From an uncultured Verrucomicrobiota bacterium (GTDB lineage: Bacteria > Verrucomicrobiota > Verrucomicrobiia > Limisphaerales > UBA9464), in the NCBI GenBank assembly GCA_903925515.1, contig CAIYFP010000136.1, positions 1-11,973 on the forward strand: DNA of 11,973 bases, read 5' to 3'. Positions 1-5,867 of the stretch are shown piece after piece. The stretch's first letter is position 1; each line of letters starts with the position of its first letter. The position numbers were made by a program, and so were the translations under genes. The notes beneath the pieces are model-generated. The model was not told the DNA's origin. It did not search any database and saw only the letters and a program-made list of their open reading frames with translations.

Positions 1-28
1 ATGAAGCGATGCGACGAACGACCCTCGG

Positions 29-62
29 AAAGCCGGATGCGGTAAAACCGCCTGTCCGGTTT
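29..62 (+). ncRNA. Group II intron domain V catalytic hairpin
   Basis: The lower stem pairs 30-37 with 55-62. It contains the catalytic triad AGC at 31-33, whose G32 forms the characteristic G-U wobble with U60. The upper stem GCGG (39-42) pairs with CCGC (48-51) around an A-rich loop. A two-base bulge (C52, U53) sits on the 3' side, as expected for the metal-binding bulge. The 34-base length is the canonical size. Confidence 0.88.
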
Positions 63-69
63 GATGAGG

Positions 70-140
70 GGCGAGGCTGGGGCCGGAAACTGACAACTGC
101 GGTCTGTTTAACTCCGTCACCCCAGCCTCGCCTACTCTAC
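70..140 (+). ncRNA. Group II intron domain VI and 3' splice site
   Basis: GGCGAGGCTGGGG (70-82) pairs perfectly with CCCCAGCCTCGCC (120-132), a 13-base-pair stem. A weaker inner helix is possible between CGGA (84-87) and TCCG (113-116). The 3' tail TACTCTAC (133-140) contains A134, seven bases from the predicted intron end, where the branch-point adenosine is expected. The exact splice point is inferred from the usual AY 3' end. Confidence 0.8.
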
Positions 141-173
141 TTAGGGGATGGGATGCGAGGGGGCACACAGTCG

Positions 174-545
174 ATGAAGAGGAGGCCTGAGGCGACGGGG
201 TGGGTCTGGTTGAGGGGAGTGGTCTGGGGAGTGTTGCCGTGGGTGGCGGCGGTGAGGATGCAGGGGCAGGTGCTGGTGGAGGAGGTGAGGACGTTCACGG
301 TGGGGACGACGTTGGGGGACGTGCAGGATCCGCCGGCGACGTTTGGCGTGACGGTGGGGGACTCGGCGGTGCAGGTGCTGACGGGGGTGAAGGTGGGGTT
401 GAGGTTGGTGGGAGCGCCGCAGGGGTTTGCGTCGGAGATGGTGGTGATGCTGACGAAGGACCTTGCTGCGACGAGCGTGTTGTTGAACCGGGTGGGCGTG
501 GGGGTGGGTAGGGGGCACGGGTGGGTTGATTGGGTATGGATATGA
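174..545 (+). CDS. PEP-CTERM P-domain-like secreted protein, N-terminal part (frameshifted)
   Basis: The start ATG at 174 has a purine-rich GAGGGGG about ten bases upstream. The first ~30 residues form a signal peptide: MKRR, a hydrophobic Trp/Val/Leu stretch, then a VRMQGQ cleavage region. The body contains a beta-rich module: ATFGVTVGDS, VQVLTGVKVGLRLVG, then EMVVMLTKDL and SVLLNRVG. This resembles the proprotein-convertase P-domain-like module common in PEP-CTERM proteins, in which a metal-bound jelly-roll is displayed outside the cell. The frame ends at a TGA at 543-545, but the expected continuation (GYGYDGWDVVF) is found one frame over from about 526. Total span 174-1011 is 838 bases, so the ancestral gene has one extra base. 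The fragment alone would be non-functional. The family call is by motif style, not by a specific homologue. Confidence 0.7.
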   Translation: MKRRPEATGWVWLRGVVWGVLPWVAAVRMQGQVLVEEVRTFTVGTTLGDVQDPPATFGVTVGDSAVQVLTGVKVGLRLVGAPQGFASEMVVMLTKDLAATSVLLNRVGVGVGRGHGWVDWVWI

Positions 546-1011
546 TGGATGGGACGTGGTGTTCGCGGACGGGGCTGCGGGCGGGGATGTGCACGCGAGG
601 AGCCTTGTGTCGGGGGTGATGACCGGGGAGCTGGAGCCGGACGGGCGAGTGGACCCGTTGGATGGGACGAGGCCCGGGATGTTGTCGGTGATGAACGGGA
701 TGGGTGGGAACGGGAGTTGGGTGTTGAGCGTGGCGGACGTGGAGGTCGGGGGGCGGATGAGGCTGGAGGGCTGGAGCCTGACGTTGAAGGGATGGACGGC
801 GGTGCCGGAGCCCGGTGAGTGGGGGATGGCAGCCGGTTTGGCGTTGGCGGGAATGGGGGTTTGGCGGCGGTGGCAGGGGCGGAAGGCCGTTGGATATTGC
901 AGCGTGCGGAGGGGCACGCTGGATTTCGGGCCGCATGAGCCCAAAAACGGCAGTGGGTGTGGGGATCCGTCAGACCCTCAGGTGGAGCCCAAGGCATGGC
1001 CCATGCTGTAG
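526..1011 (+). CDS. PEP-CTERM P-domain-like secreted protein, C-terminal part (frameshifted)
   Basis: This continues the preceding gene after the indel and is probably not an independent gene; a TTG at 526 merely opens the frame. It carries the rest of the jelly-roll (GYGYDGWDVVFADGAAGGDVH, then LSVMNGMGGNGSWVLSVAD and LEGWSLTL) typical of the P-domain. It then has a PEP-CTERM sorting signal: VPEP at 802-813, a short membrane segment (WGMAAGLALAGMGVW) and the basic patch RRWQGRK. Such signals direct processing by an exosortase and anchoring at the outer surface, often in exopolysaccharide-rich bacteria. Oddly, about 40 residues follow the basic patch before the TAG at 1009-1011, whereas the signal normally ends the protein. 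A perfect hairpin (900-921) begins in this tail, so the tail may be read-through into intergenic sequence. Confidence 0.7.
   Translation: MIGYGYDGWDVVFADGAAGGDVHARSLVSGVMTGELEPDGRVDPLDGTRPGMLSVMNGMGGNGSWVLSVADVEVGGRMRLEGWSLTLKGWTAVPEPGEWGMAAGLALAGMGVWRRWQGRKAVGYCSVRRGTLDFGPHEPKNGSGCGDPSDPQVEPKAWPML
900..921. repeat. 8-base-pair hairpin just after the PEP-CTERM signal
   Basis: CAGCGTGC (900-907) and GCACGCTG (914-921) are perfect reverse complements around a six-base loop. No T run follows, so it is not a standard terminator. It lies in the unusual C-terminal tail of the PEP-CTERM frame, near other hairpin repeats downstream. Confidence 0.55.
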
Positions 1012-1026
1012 GCCGCGTGCCCTCAC

Positions 1027-1092
1027 GCGGCGGCAAGCATGCCGAATCTCCGAGCATCGCTGGGGCAGAGTGGCAGCGGCATCTTGCCGCTG
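1027..1092 (+). repeat. Intergenic repeat, copy 1 (shares a 12-mer with 5028-5039)
   Basis: The 12-mer CATGCCGAATCT at 1038-1049 recurs exactly at 5028-5039. The flanks are also similar: a GCNGCNGGCAA-like stretch precedes it, and a G/C-rich stretch leading to TGGGGC follows. This copy continues into a perfect hairpin, CAGCGGCA-TCT-TGCCGCTG at 1074-1092. The combination suggests a REP-like extragenic palindromic element. Phrases like this are familiar from verrucomicrobial intergenic DNA, which is recollection rather than a search. Confidence 0.5.
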
Positions 1093-1135
1093 GACGTGAT
1101 CCAGCCAGAGCCGAGACGGCTCCGACACGTTACCG

Positions 1136-1199
1136 CCGGGTGAGGGCACCCGGCCTGCAACCCGGGCCGGCCCATTCCAACCTCACCCGCCGGGTGAGG
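1136..1199. repeat. Pair of hairpins sharing the 10-mer CCGGGTGAGG
   Basis: CCGGGTG (1136-1142) pairs with CACCCGG (1147-1153) around AGGG. CCTCACCCG (1181-1189) pairs with CGGGTGAGG (1191-1199) around a single base. The 10-mer CCGGGTGAGG occurs in both (1136-1145 and 1190-1199). No T tract follows either, so these look like palindromic repeats rather than terminators. Confidence 0.6.
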
Positions 1200-1476
1200 A
1201 GTCGGATGGATCCCACCGGGCCCCTTTGCCTTGATGGGACGGCCATTTCCCTGCCTTGAAGCCCTCTTCAATGCCGTTTTTAGGATGAGGATTCTCGGCG
1301 AGGAGTGAATTCTGCCTGAAACGAGTCTCGCCATCGGGGATCCGGGTTGGTCGTGCTCTGCCGAGGTGGCGGGCGTGGGATGGGAAGCCCTCGATGGCAT
1401 CGGGTTGATCATGTCGGGACGTTCGGTGTTCATGCCGTGGGCCAGGTGCCGACGTCGGGGGTGGGTTTCCGTGCTT

Positions 1477-1483
1477 GGAGGGG
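1477..1483 (+). promoter_or_regulatory. Ribosome binding site supporting the 1490 start
   Basis: GGAGGGG lies six bases before the ATG at 1490, a good Shine-Dalgarno spacing. The next in-frame ATG at 1511 also has GGAGGGG, but directly abutting it, which is too close to serve. Confidence 0.55.
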
Positions 1484-1489
1484 TGGGTG

Positions 1490-3241
1490 ATGCGGGGCAG
1501 GGTGGAGGGGATGTCAGTGTTGCCGTTTGGGGAATTGGCGCCGCACACGGCCCGGAGATTCCTGCCGGGTGGGTTGGACATGGGGGACTGGGCCGCCTTG
1601 TCGCCGCATTTTGACCGGCTGGAGGAGGCAGGCCGTGCCTGTCGCACGGTGGCGGACATGGAGCGATGGCTGGTGGACCTTGGCGAGGTGGCTTCGGCGG
1701 TGGACGAGGAGCGGGCGCGGCGATACATCGCGATGACGTGCCACACCGACGACGCCGGGGCGGAGAGGGCATACTTGGAATTCGTGGAGGCGGTGGAACC
1801 GCGGCTGAAGCCACGTTGGTTTGCCCTTGCGAAGATGTACGCGGAGCACCCGATGCGCGGCCAGTTGGACATGGGGCGGCATGGGGTGCTGGACCGTGCG
1901 AAGCGGCTGGAGGTGGAGTTGTACCGCGAGGGGAACGTCGAGCTTGAGACGGAGGAGTCGCGCGCGACGCAGCAGTACCAGAAGGTGACGGGCGGCATGA
2001 CGGTGCAGTTCGAGGGGGAGGAGAGGACGGTGGCGCAGATGGGGCGGTATCAAGAGCAGACGAGCCGCGCGCTGCGGGAGTCGGCATGGAGGACGGTGTC
2101 GGCACGATGGCTTGCGGAAGAGGACGGGCTGGATGGGTTGTTTGACGTTCTGCGCGGGTTGCGCGGGCGGATGGCCGCGAACGCCGGGTTTGGGGATTAC
2201 CGGGGTTATGCGTTCAGGAAGCTGGGGCGGTTTGACTATGGGCCGGACGACTGCCTGCGGTTTCATGAGGCGATCAAGGAGGTGGTGATGCCGGTGGCGC
2301 GGCGCTTGCAGGCGGCGCGGCGGTCCCGGCTTGGGGTGGAGACGCTGAGGCCATGGGACACGGCGGTGGACGCGCTGGGGCGGCCGCCGTTGAGGCCGTT
2401 CGGGGACACGGCGGAGCTGGAGGAACGGAGCCAGAGGGTGTTTGACCGGCTGGACGGGGTGTTGGCGGGGGAGTTCCGGATGATGCGCGAGCGGCGGTTG
2501 CTGGACCTTTCGAACCGGAAGGGGAAGGCGCCGGGCGGCTACCAGTACACGCTGTCGGAGGCGCGGCTGCCGTTCATCTTCATGAACGCGGTGGGGTTGC
2601 AGCGGGACGTGGAGACGTTGCTGCACGAGGCCGGGCATGCGTTCCATGCATTGGCGTCGAGGGACGAGCCGTTGGCGGCGTACCGGGATTGCCCGATCGA
2701 GTTTTGCGAGGTGGCCTCGATGGCGATGGAGTTGCTGGCGGCGGACAAGCTTGGGGAGTTCTATGGGGAGGAGGAGGAGCGGAGGGCGCGGCGGACGCAT
2801 CTGGAGGGCGTGGTGGGGGTGTTCCCGTGGATTGCGACGATCGATGCATTCCAGCATTGGGTGTACACGAGCCCGGGGCACGACCGGGAGGATCGGCGGG
2901 CGGCATGGAATGGGTTGATGGGGCGTTTTGGGGGCGACGTGGACTGGTCTGGATTGGGGGAGGCGAGGCGATGCCGGTGGCAGCGGCAGCTTCATGTGTT
3001 CATCCACCCGTTTTACTACGTGGAGTACGGGATTGCGCAGATTGGGGCGTTGCAGGTGTGGGTGAACGCGAGGAAGGACGCGGCGGGGGCCATCGCGCGG
3101 TATCGTCGTGCACTGGCGTTGGGCGGTTCGCGGCCGTTGCCTGAGCTGTTCGCGGCGGCGGGGTGTCGATGGGACTTCGGGAGGGAGTCGTTGCGTCCGT
3201 TGCTGGCGGCGGTGGAGGAGGAGCTGGGGCGGTTGGGCTGA
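1490..3241 (+). CDS. M3 family (oligoendopeptidase-type) zinc metallopeptidase
   Basis: This is a 583-residue cytosolic peptidase that should cleave short peptides, as PepF-like members of family M3 do. The zinc motif HEAGHAFH lies at about residues 379-386, with HEAGH supplying two His ligands and the catalytic Glu. The third ligand is probably the Glu in FCEVASMAMELL, about residue 407. Other family features are the upstream FIFMNAVGLQRDVETLLHEAGH block and the C-terminal FHPFYYVEYGIAQ-like segment (read here as FIHPFYYVEYGIAQIGALQ), which shapes the substrate tunnel. The helical N-terminal half includes ARRYIAMTCHTDD. No signal peptide is seen. The start at 1490 is chosen on ribosome-site spacing; 1511 (MSVLPFGEL) is the main alternative and agrees with where similarity would begin. 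A rhomboid gene follows after 43 bases, suggesting co-transcription. Confidence 0.9.
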   Translation: MRGRVEGMSVLPFGELAPHTARRFLPGGLDMGDWAALSPHFDRLEEAGRACRTVADMERWLVDLGEVASAVDEERARRYIAMTCHTDDAGAERAYLEFVEAVEPRLKPRWFALAKMYAEHPMRGQLDMGRHGVLDRAKRLEVELYREGNVELETEESRATQQYQKVTGGMTVQFEGEERTVAQMGRYQEQTSRALRESAWRTVSARWLAEEDGLDGLFDVLRGLRGRMAANAGFGDYRGYAFRKLGRFDYGPDDCLRFHEAIKEVVMPVARRLQAARRSRLGVETLRPWDTAVDALGRPPLRPFGDTAELEERSQRVFDRLDGVLAGEFRMMRERRLLDLSNRKGKAPGGYQYTLSEARLPFIFMNAVGLQRDVETLLHEAGHAFHALASRDEPLAAYRDCPIEFCEVASMAMELLAADKLGEFYGEEEERRARRTHLEGVVGVFPWIATIDAFQHWVYTSPGHDREDRRAAWNGLMGRFGGDVDWSGLGEARRCRWQRQLHVFIHPFYYVEYGIAQIGALQVWVNARKDAAGAIARYRRALALGGSRPLPELFAAAGCRWDFGRESLRPLLAAVEEELGRLG

Positions 3242-3270
3242 GTTTTTTTGGGGGCCGGACGTGATGAGGG

Positions 3271-3277
3271 AAGGGAG
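3271..3277 (+). promoter_or_regulatory. Ribosome binding site deciding the rhomboid start
   Basis: AAGGGAG ends seven bases before the ATG at 3285. The earlier in-frame ATG at 3264 is preceded by GGGGCCGGACGTG with no well-spaced purine block, so 3285 is preferred. Confidence 0.5.
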
Positions 3278-3284
3278 CTCGGGG

Positions 3285-3998
3285 ATGAAGGCGTCGCGGG
3301 AGGGCAAGTCTGGCGGGGTGGAGCGCGACGTGGCGATGGCGTTGATCGTGCTGAACATCTTCGTGTTCCTTGTGGAGCCGGGGGTGCGTGACGCTGCGCA
3401 TGGCATTTTCGAGAGGCGATACTCGTTGTCGGTGGCGGGGCTAAGGGCGGGGTATTGGTGGCAGTTCGTGACGTTCCAGTTCCTGCATGGCAACTGGTTG
3501 CATTTGGTGACCAACCTCGTGTTGCTGCACTCGATGGGGCCCGTGCTGGAGACGACGCTGGGGCGGAGGCGGTTCCTGTTGTTGTACATGGGGTCGGGGG
3601 TGGTGGGCGGGCTGGCGCATGCGGGCGCGTCGTTGGCATGGCCGGCGCGATTCGGCACCCCGGTGGTGGGGGCTTCGGCGGGGTTGTGCGGGCTGTTGGC
3701 GGCGTTGGGATACCTGTATGCGGACGACCGGGTGAGGGGGCTTTTCCTGTTCGTGATCCCGTTCGAGGTGAAGGCGAAGGTGCTGCTTTTCCTTGCGGGG
3801 TTGGTTTCGATGGTGGGGACGGTGCTGCCATTTGGGCGGGTGGCGCACTTTGCGCACCTTGGGGGCTTGGTTGGGGGGTTGATGGTGCTTCAGTTGATGA
3901 GGATCAAGGCCATGCCGGCGGAATCTAGAAAGGACGGGGCGGTGTCCGGCGCGGCGGGCAAGGAGGGCGGCGCGGGCGTGGCGAGCGAAGGGCCATGA
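3285..3998 (+). CDS. Rhomboid family intramembrane serine protease
   Basis: This 237-residue polytopic membrane protein should cut transmembrane segments of other proteins within the bilayer. The catalytic Ser sits in GASAG (about Ser131) and the partner His in HFAHLGG (about His191), the rhomboid Ser-His dyad. The HGNWLHLVTN segment matches the conserved His/Asn block of the second membrane helix that forms the oxyanion region. Hydrophobic stretches begin at VAMALIVLNIFVFLV and continue at LLLYMGSGVVGGL, ASAGLCGLLAALGYL, LFLFVIPF, VLLFLAGLVSMVGTVL and LGGLVGGLMVL, consistent with a six-helix core. A short charged, Gly/Ala-rich tail (ESRKDGAVSGAAGKEGG) is likely cytosolic. The stop codon overlaps the next start (ATGA, 3995-3998), so expression is probably coupled. 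The substrate is unknown. Confidence 0.9.
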   Translation: MKASREGKSGGVERDVAMALIVLNIFVFLVEPGVRDAAHGIFERRYSLSVAGLRAGYWWQFVTFQFLHGNWLHLVTNLVLLHSMGPVLETTLGRRRFLLLYMGSGVVGGLAHAGASLAWPARFGTPVVGASAGLCGLLAALGYLYADDRVRGLFLFVIPFEVKAKVLLFLAGLVSMVGTVLPFGRVAHFAHLGGLVGGLMVLQLMRIKAMPAESRKDGAVSGAAGKEGGAGVASEGP

Positions 3999-4813
3999 GC
4001 GAGGGGGGGAGGCGGATGGGAATCTTGGATGGCAAGGTTGTGGTGATTGTCGGGGGCACGTCTGGCCTTGGGTTGTCTGCCGTGCGTGCGTGCACGGGCG
4101 CGGGAGCGCGGGTCGTGGCGACGGGGCGTGACGCGAGCAAGGCGGGCGCGGTGGAGGCGATGTTTGCGGGGAATGTACGCGGGTGGGTGGGCGATGCGTG
4201 CGAGGCGGGTTCGGCGGAGGGTGCCATGGGGGTTGCCATGGAGGCATGGGGACGGTTGGACGCGCTGTATCATGTTGCGGGCGGGAGCGGTCGCAGGCAT
4301 GGGGACGGGCCCTTGCACGCGCTGACGGAGGAGGGTTGGGACAAGACCTTGGACTGGAACCTGCGTTCGGTGTTCCTGAGCAACCGTGCTGCGGTGCGCG
4401 TGTTCCGGGAGCAGGGGTGCGGCGGGGTGGTGTTGAACTGCGGGTCGGTGCTGGGTTGCTCGCCGTCCCCGAGGCATTTCACGACGCATGCGTATGCCGC
4501 GAGCAAGGCGGCGATCGTCGGATTGACGCGGTCGGCGGCGGCGACCTATGCGGCGGAGGGGATCCGCTTCAACGTGGTGGCCCCGGGATTAGTGGCGACG
4601 CCGATGTCGGCGAGGGCGCAGTCGGACGAGGCGATTGTGCGGTTCATCCGGGCGAAGCAACCCTTGGACGGGGGGCGCATGGGGCGTCCGGAGGACCTTG
4701 ACGGGGCGGTGACGTGGCTGCTTTCGGATGCGTCGCGGTTCGTGACGGGTCAGGTGATTGCCGTGGATGGCGGATGGACGGTGAGCGAGGGGCTGACGGA
4801 AGGCGGGGCGTAG
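3995..4813 (+). CDS. Short-chain dehydrogenase/reductase (SDR) oxidoreductase
   Basis: This is a classical SDR of 272 residues with a Rossmann fold that uses NAD(H) or NADP(H). The nucleotide-binding motif is GGTSGLG (about residues 20-26). The catalytic residues are Ser151 (in NCGSVLG), Tyr167 and Lys171 (YAASK), with an Asn in the DWNLRSVF helix completing the usual tetrad. The NVVAPGLVATPM loop and the C-terminal FVTGQVIAVDGGW segment are standard family signatures. The substrate cannot be told from sequence; members act on sugars, fatty-acyl chains, steroids and many alcohols. ATG 3995 overlaps the rhomboid stop, implying translational coupling. ATG 4016 (MGILDGK) is a rival start preceded by a very G-rich stretch, which would shorten the protein by seven residues. 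Confidence 0.9.
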   Translation: MSEGGRRMGILDGKVVVIVGGTSGLGLSAVRACTGAGARVVATGRDASKAGAVEAMFAGNVRGWVGDACEAGSAEGAMGVAMEAWGRLDALYHVAGGSGRRHGDGPLHALTEEGWDKTLDWNLRSVFLSNRAAVRVFREQGCGGVVLNCGSVLGCSPSPRHFTTHAYAASKAAIVGLTRSAAATYAAEGIRFNVVAPGLVATPMSARAQSDEAIVRFIRAKQPLDGGRMGRPEDLDGAVTWLLSDASRFVTGQVIAVDGGWTVSEGLTEGGA

Positions 4814-5102
4814 CGAGGTTGCGGGCATCACGGAGTGCCGGTGCGCGAGACGTGGGCACGGCCGACGCCTTGGGCATGCCTTCGAGATGGATGGGGTTGG
4901 TGCGTGGCGCGTGGCCTGTCGGGCGAAGTGGGGACGTGCGAGTTCCCGCCCGGGCTTGGGGGCCGGCACGGTTTTCCCGCGAGTTCATGGGACGCGCGGA
5001 GCGGGCGGCATCGCCGCAGGCAATGGCCATGCCGAATCTGCGGGCAAGCCGTGGGGCGCGTGAACGTTGCCGTGCGGCGGGTCGGTGGCAGGGTGTGGCA
5101 TC
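4814..5102. other. Intergenic gap upstream of the ABC operon
   Basis: This 289-base gap holds the second copy of the CATGCCGAATCT repeat and no convincing gene. It should contain the promoter of the ATPase-permease-lipocalin operon, but no clear -35/-10 pair is visible. No terminator hairpin follows the SDR gene. Confidence 0.5.
5013..5057 (+). repeat. Intergenic repeat, copy 2 (12-mer CATGCCGAATCT at 5028-5039)
   Basis: This is an exact repeat of the 12-mer at 1038-1049, with related flanks (GCCGCAGGCAATGGC before; GCGGGCAAGCCGTGGGGC after). It lacks the clean hairpin seen downstream of copy 1, so it is probably a decayed or partial copy. Confidence 0.4.
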
Positions 5103-5852
5103 TTGGAAAAGAGGGAGGCAGGCGGGGAGTGGGCGTTGGAGGTCGTGGACGTCAGGAAGTCCTACGGGGAACGTCCCGTGCTGAGGGGCGTGGGATTCAG
5201 GCTGGCGCGGGGCGAACGGGTGGCGTTGGTGGGGCCCTCGGGCTCGGGCAAGACCACCTTGCTGAACTGCATCGGGGGCGTGGACCGGCCGGATTCCGGC
5301 CATGTGCGGGTGCTGGGCGAGGAGATCACGACGATGGACGCCGACGGGTTGGCTGCGGTGCGGCGAACGCGCGTGGGGACGGTGTTCCAGTTCTTTCATT
5401 TGCTGCCCACGCTGACGGCGCGCGAGAACGTGGAGTTCCCCCTGCGCTTGCTGGGCATGCCCGAGGCGCGGCGTCGGGAGCGGGTGGACCTCTTGATGGG
5501 GCGCGTGGGCGTGGCGCATCGGTCGGGGGCGTTGCCGTCGGAGCTGTCGGGCGGGGAGATGCAGCGCGTGGCGATCGCGCGGTCGCTGGTGCATGGGCCG
5601 TCGTTGCTGCTTGCGGACGAGCCGACGGGAAACCTTGACTCGGCGAACGGCGAGAACGTGCTGAACCTGCTGGAGGAGCTTGGGAATGAAACGGGCACGG
5701 CCTTGGTGCTGGTGACGCACAGCCTCGCGGCGACGCGGGTTTGCCACCGGGTCATCCATCTCCGGGACGGCGCGGTCGAGCGAGAGGAATCGCGGCCGGG
5801 GACGGTTGCGCGTGGGGTGGCGGGCGTGGCGGGCGTGGCGGGCGTGGTCTAG
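5103..5852 (+). CDS. ABC transporter ATP-binding protein, LolD/MacB/AttE-like
   Basis: This is a 249-residue ATPase that energises the adjacent FtsX-type permease at the inner membrane. In order it has Walker A GPSGSGKT (about 44-51), the Q-loop region VFQFFHLLPTLTARENV, the signature LSGGE (148-152), Walker B LLLADEP with Asp172 and Glu173, the D-loop GNLDS and the switch His206 in VTHS. The GKTTLLNCIGGVDRPDSG and QFFHLLPTLTARENVEFPL phrases are typical of the lipoprotein/macrolide-export (LolD/MacB) group. The start is uncertain. TTG 5103 gives MEKREAGGEWALEV; TTG 5136, just before LEVVDVRKSYG, is also possible and has GGGGAG six bases upstream. Neither is ATG. The permease starts 15 bases later. 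The last codons are 9-base tandem repeats giving a Gly-Val-Ala tail. Confidence 0.9.
   Translation: MEKREAGGEWALEVVDVRKSYGERPVLRGVGFRLARGERVALVGPSGSGKTTLLNCIGGVDRPDSGHVRVLGEEITTMDADGLAAVRRTRVGTVFQFFHLLPTLTARENVEFPLRLLGMPEARRRERVDLLMGRVGVAHRSGALPSELSGGEMQRVAIARSLVHGPSLLLADEPTGNLDSANGENVLNLLEELGNETGTALVLVTHSLAATRVCHRVIHLRDGAVEREESRPGTVARGVAGVAGVAGVV
5817..5847 (+). repeat. 9-base tandem repeat at the end of the ATPase gene
   Basis: The unit GTGGCGGGC occurs three times (5817-5843), followed by a partial copy GTGG. It encodes the GVAGVAGVAGV tail of the ATPase just before its stop. Being a multiple of three, copy-number change would alter tail length but not frame. Confidence 0.75.
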
Positions 5853-5867
5853 GCAAGGGTTCGATCG

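Larger units (their letters stand above)
1..140 (+). mobile_element. 3' end of a group II intron (domains V and VI, RT gene off the left edge)
   Basis: A 34-base domain V hairpin (29-62) is followed by a domain VI stem (70-82 with 120-132) and a 3' end reading CCTACTCTAC, ending at about 140. These are the ordered 3' elements of a bacterial group II intron, a self-splicing retroelement that normally encodes a reverse transcriptase/maturase in domain IV. That gene is not in the window, so bases 1-28 are probably the end of domain IV or its linker. The predicted 3' splice site falls after the AC at 139-140, and the exon would begin with TTAGGGG. The intron ends 33 bases before the start of the PEP-CTERM gene. 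The class cannot be decided from this fragment. Confidence 0.85.
1012..1489. other. Gene-free stretch with hairpin repeats
   Basis: I see no convincing gene here. The left half (about 1015-1200) is GC-rich and full of inverted repeats: CAGCGGCA/TGCCGCTG at 1074-1092, CCGGGTG/CACCCGG at 1136-1153 and CCTCACCCG/CGGGTGAGG at 1181-1199. The right half (about 1250-1340) has more A and T and may hold the promoter of the M3 peptidase gene. No -35/-10 pair stands out. Confidence 0.6.

Noticed and set aside
843..938. Second frameshift near the end of the PEP-CTERM gene giving an earlier stop at 936-938
   Set aside because: The alternative frame gives no better PEP-CTERM ending and no indel site is evident, so the tail is only noted as odd.
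1256..1281. TTGAAG/CTTCAA hairpin followed by TTTTT, as a terminator of the PEP-CTERM gene
   Set aside because: The stem is only six pairs, A/T-rich, and five bases separate it from the T run; it is also about 250 bases from the stop.
1256..1286. TTGAAG ... TAGGAT as a sigma-70 promoter for the M3 peptidase
   Set aside because: The spacing is 19 bases, the -10 match is weak, and the site lies more than 200 bases from the start codon.
3243..3249. Run of seven T just after the M3 peptidase stop, as a terminator
   Set aside because: No GC-rich hairpin precedes it, and the rhomboid gene begins 43 bases downstream on the same strand.
5817..5847. Tandem repeat as a CRISPR array
   Set aside because: The units are 9 bases with no spacers and lie inside a coding region.
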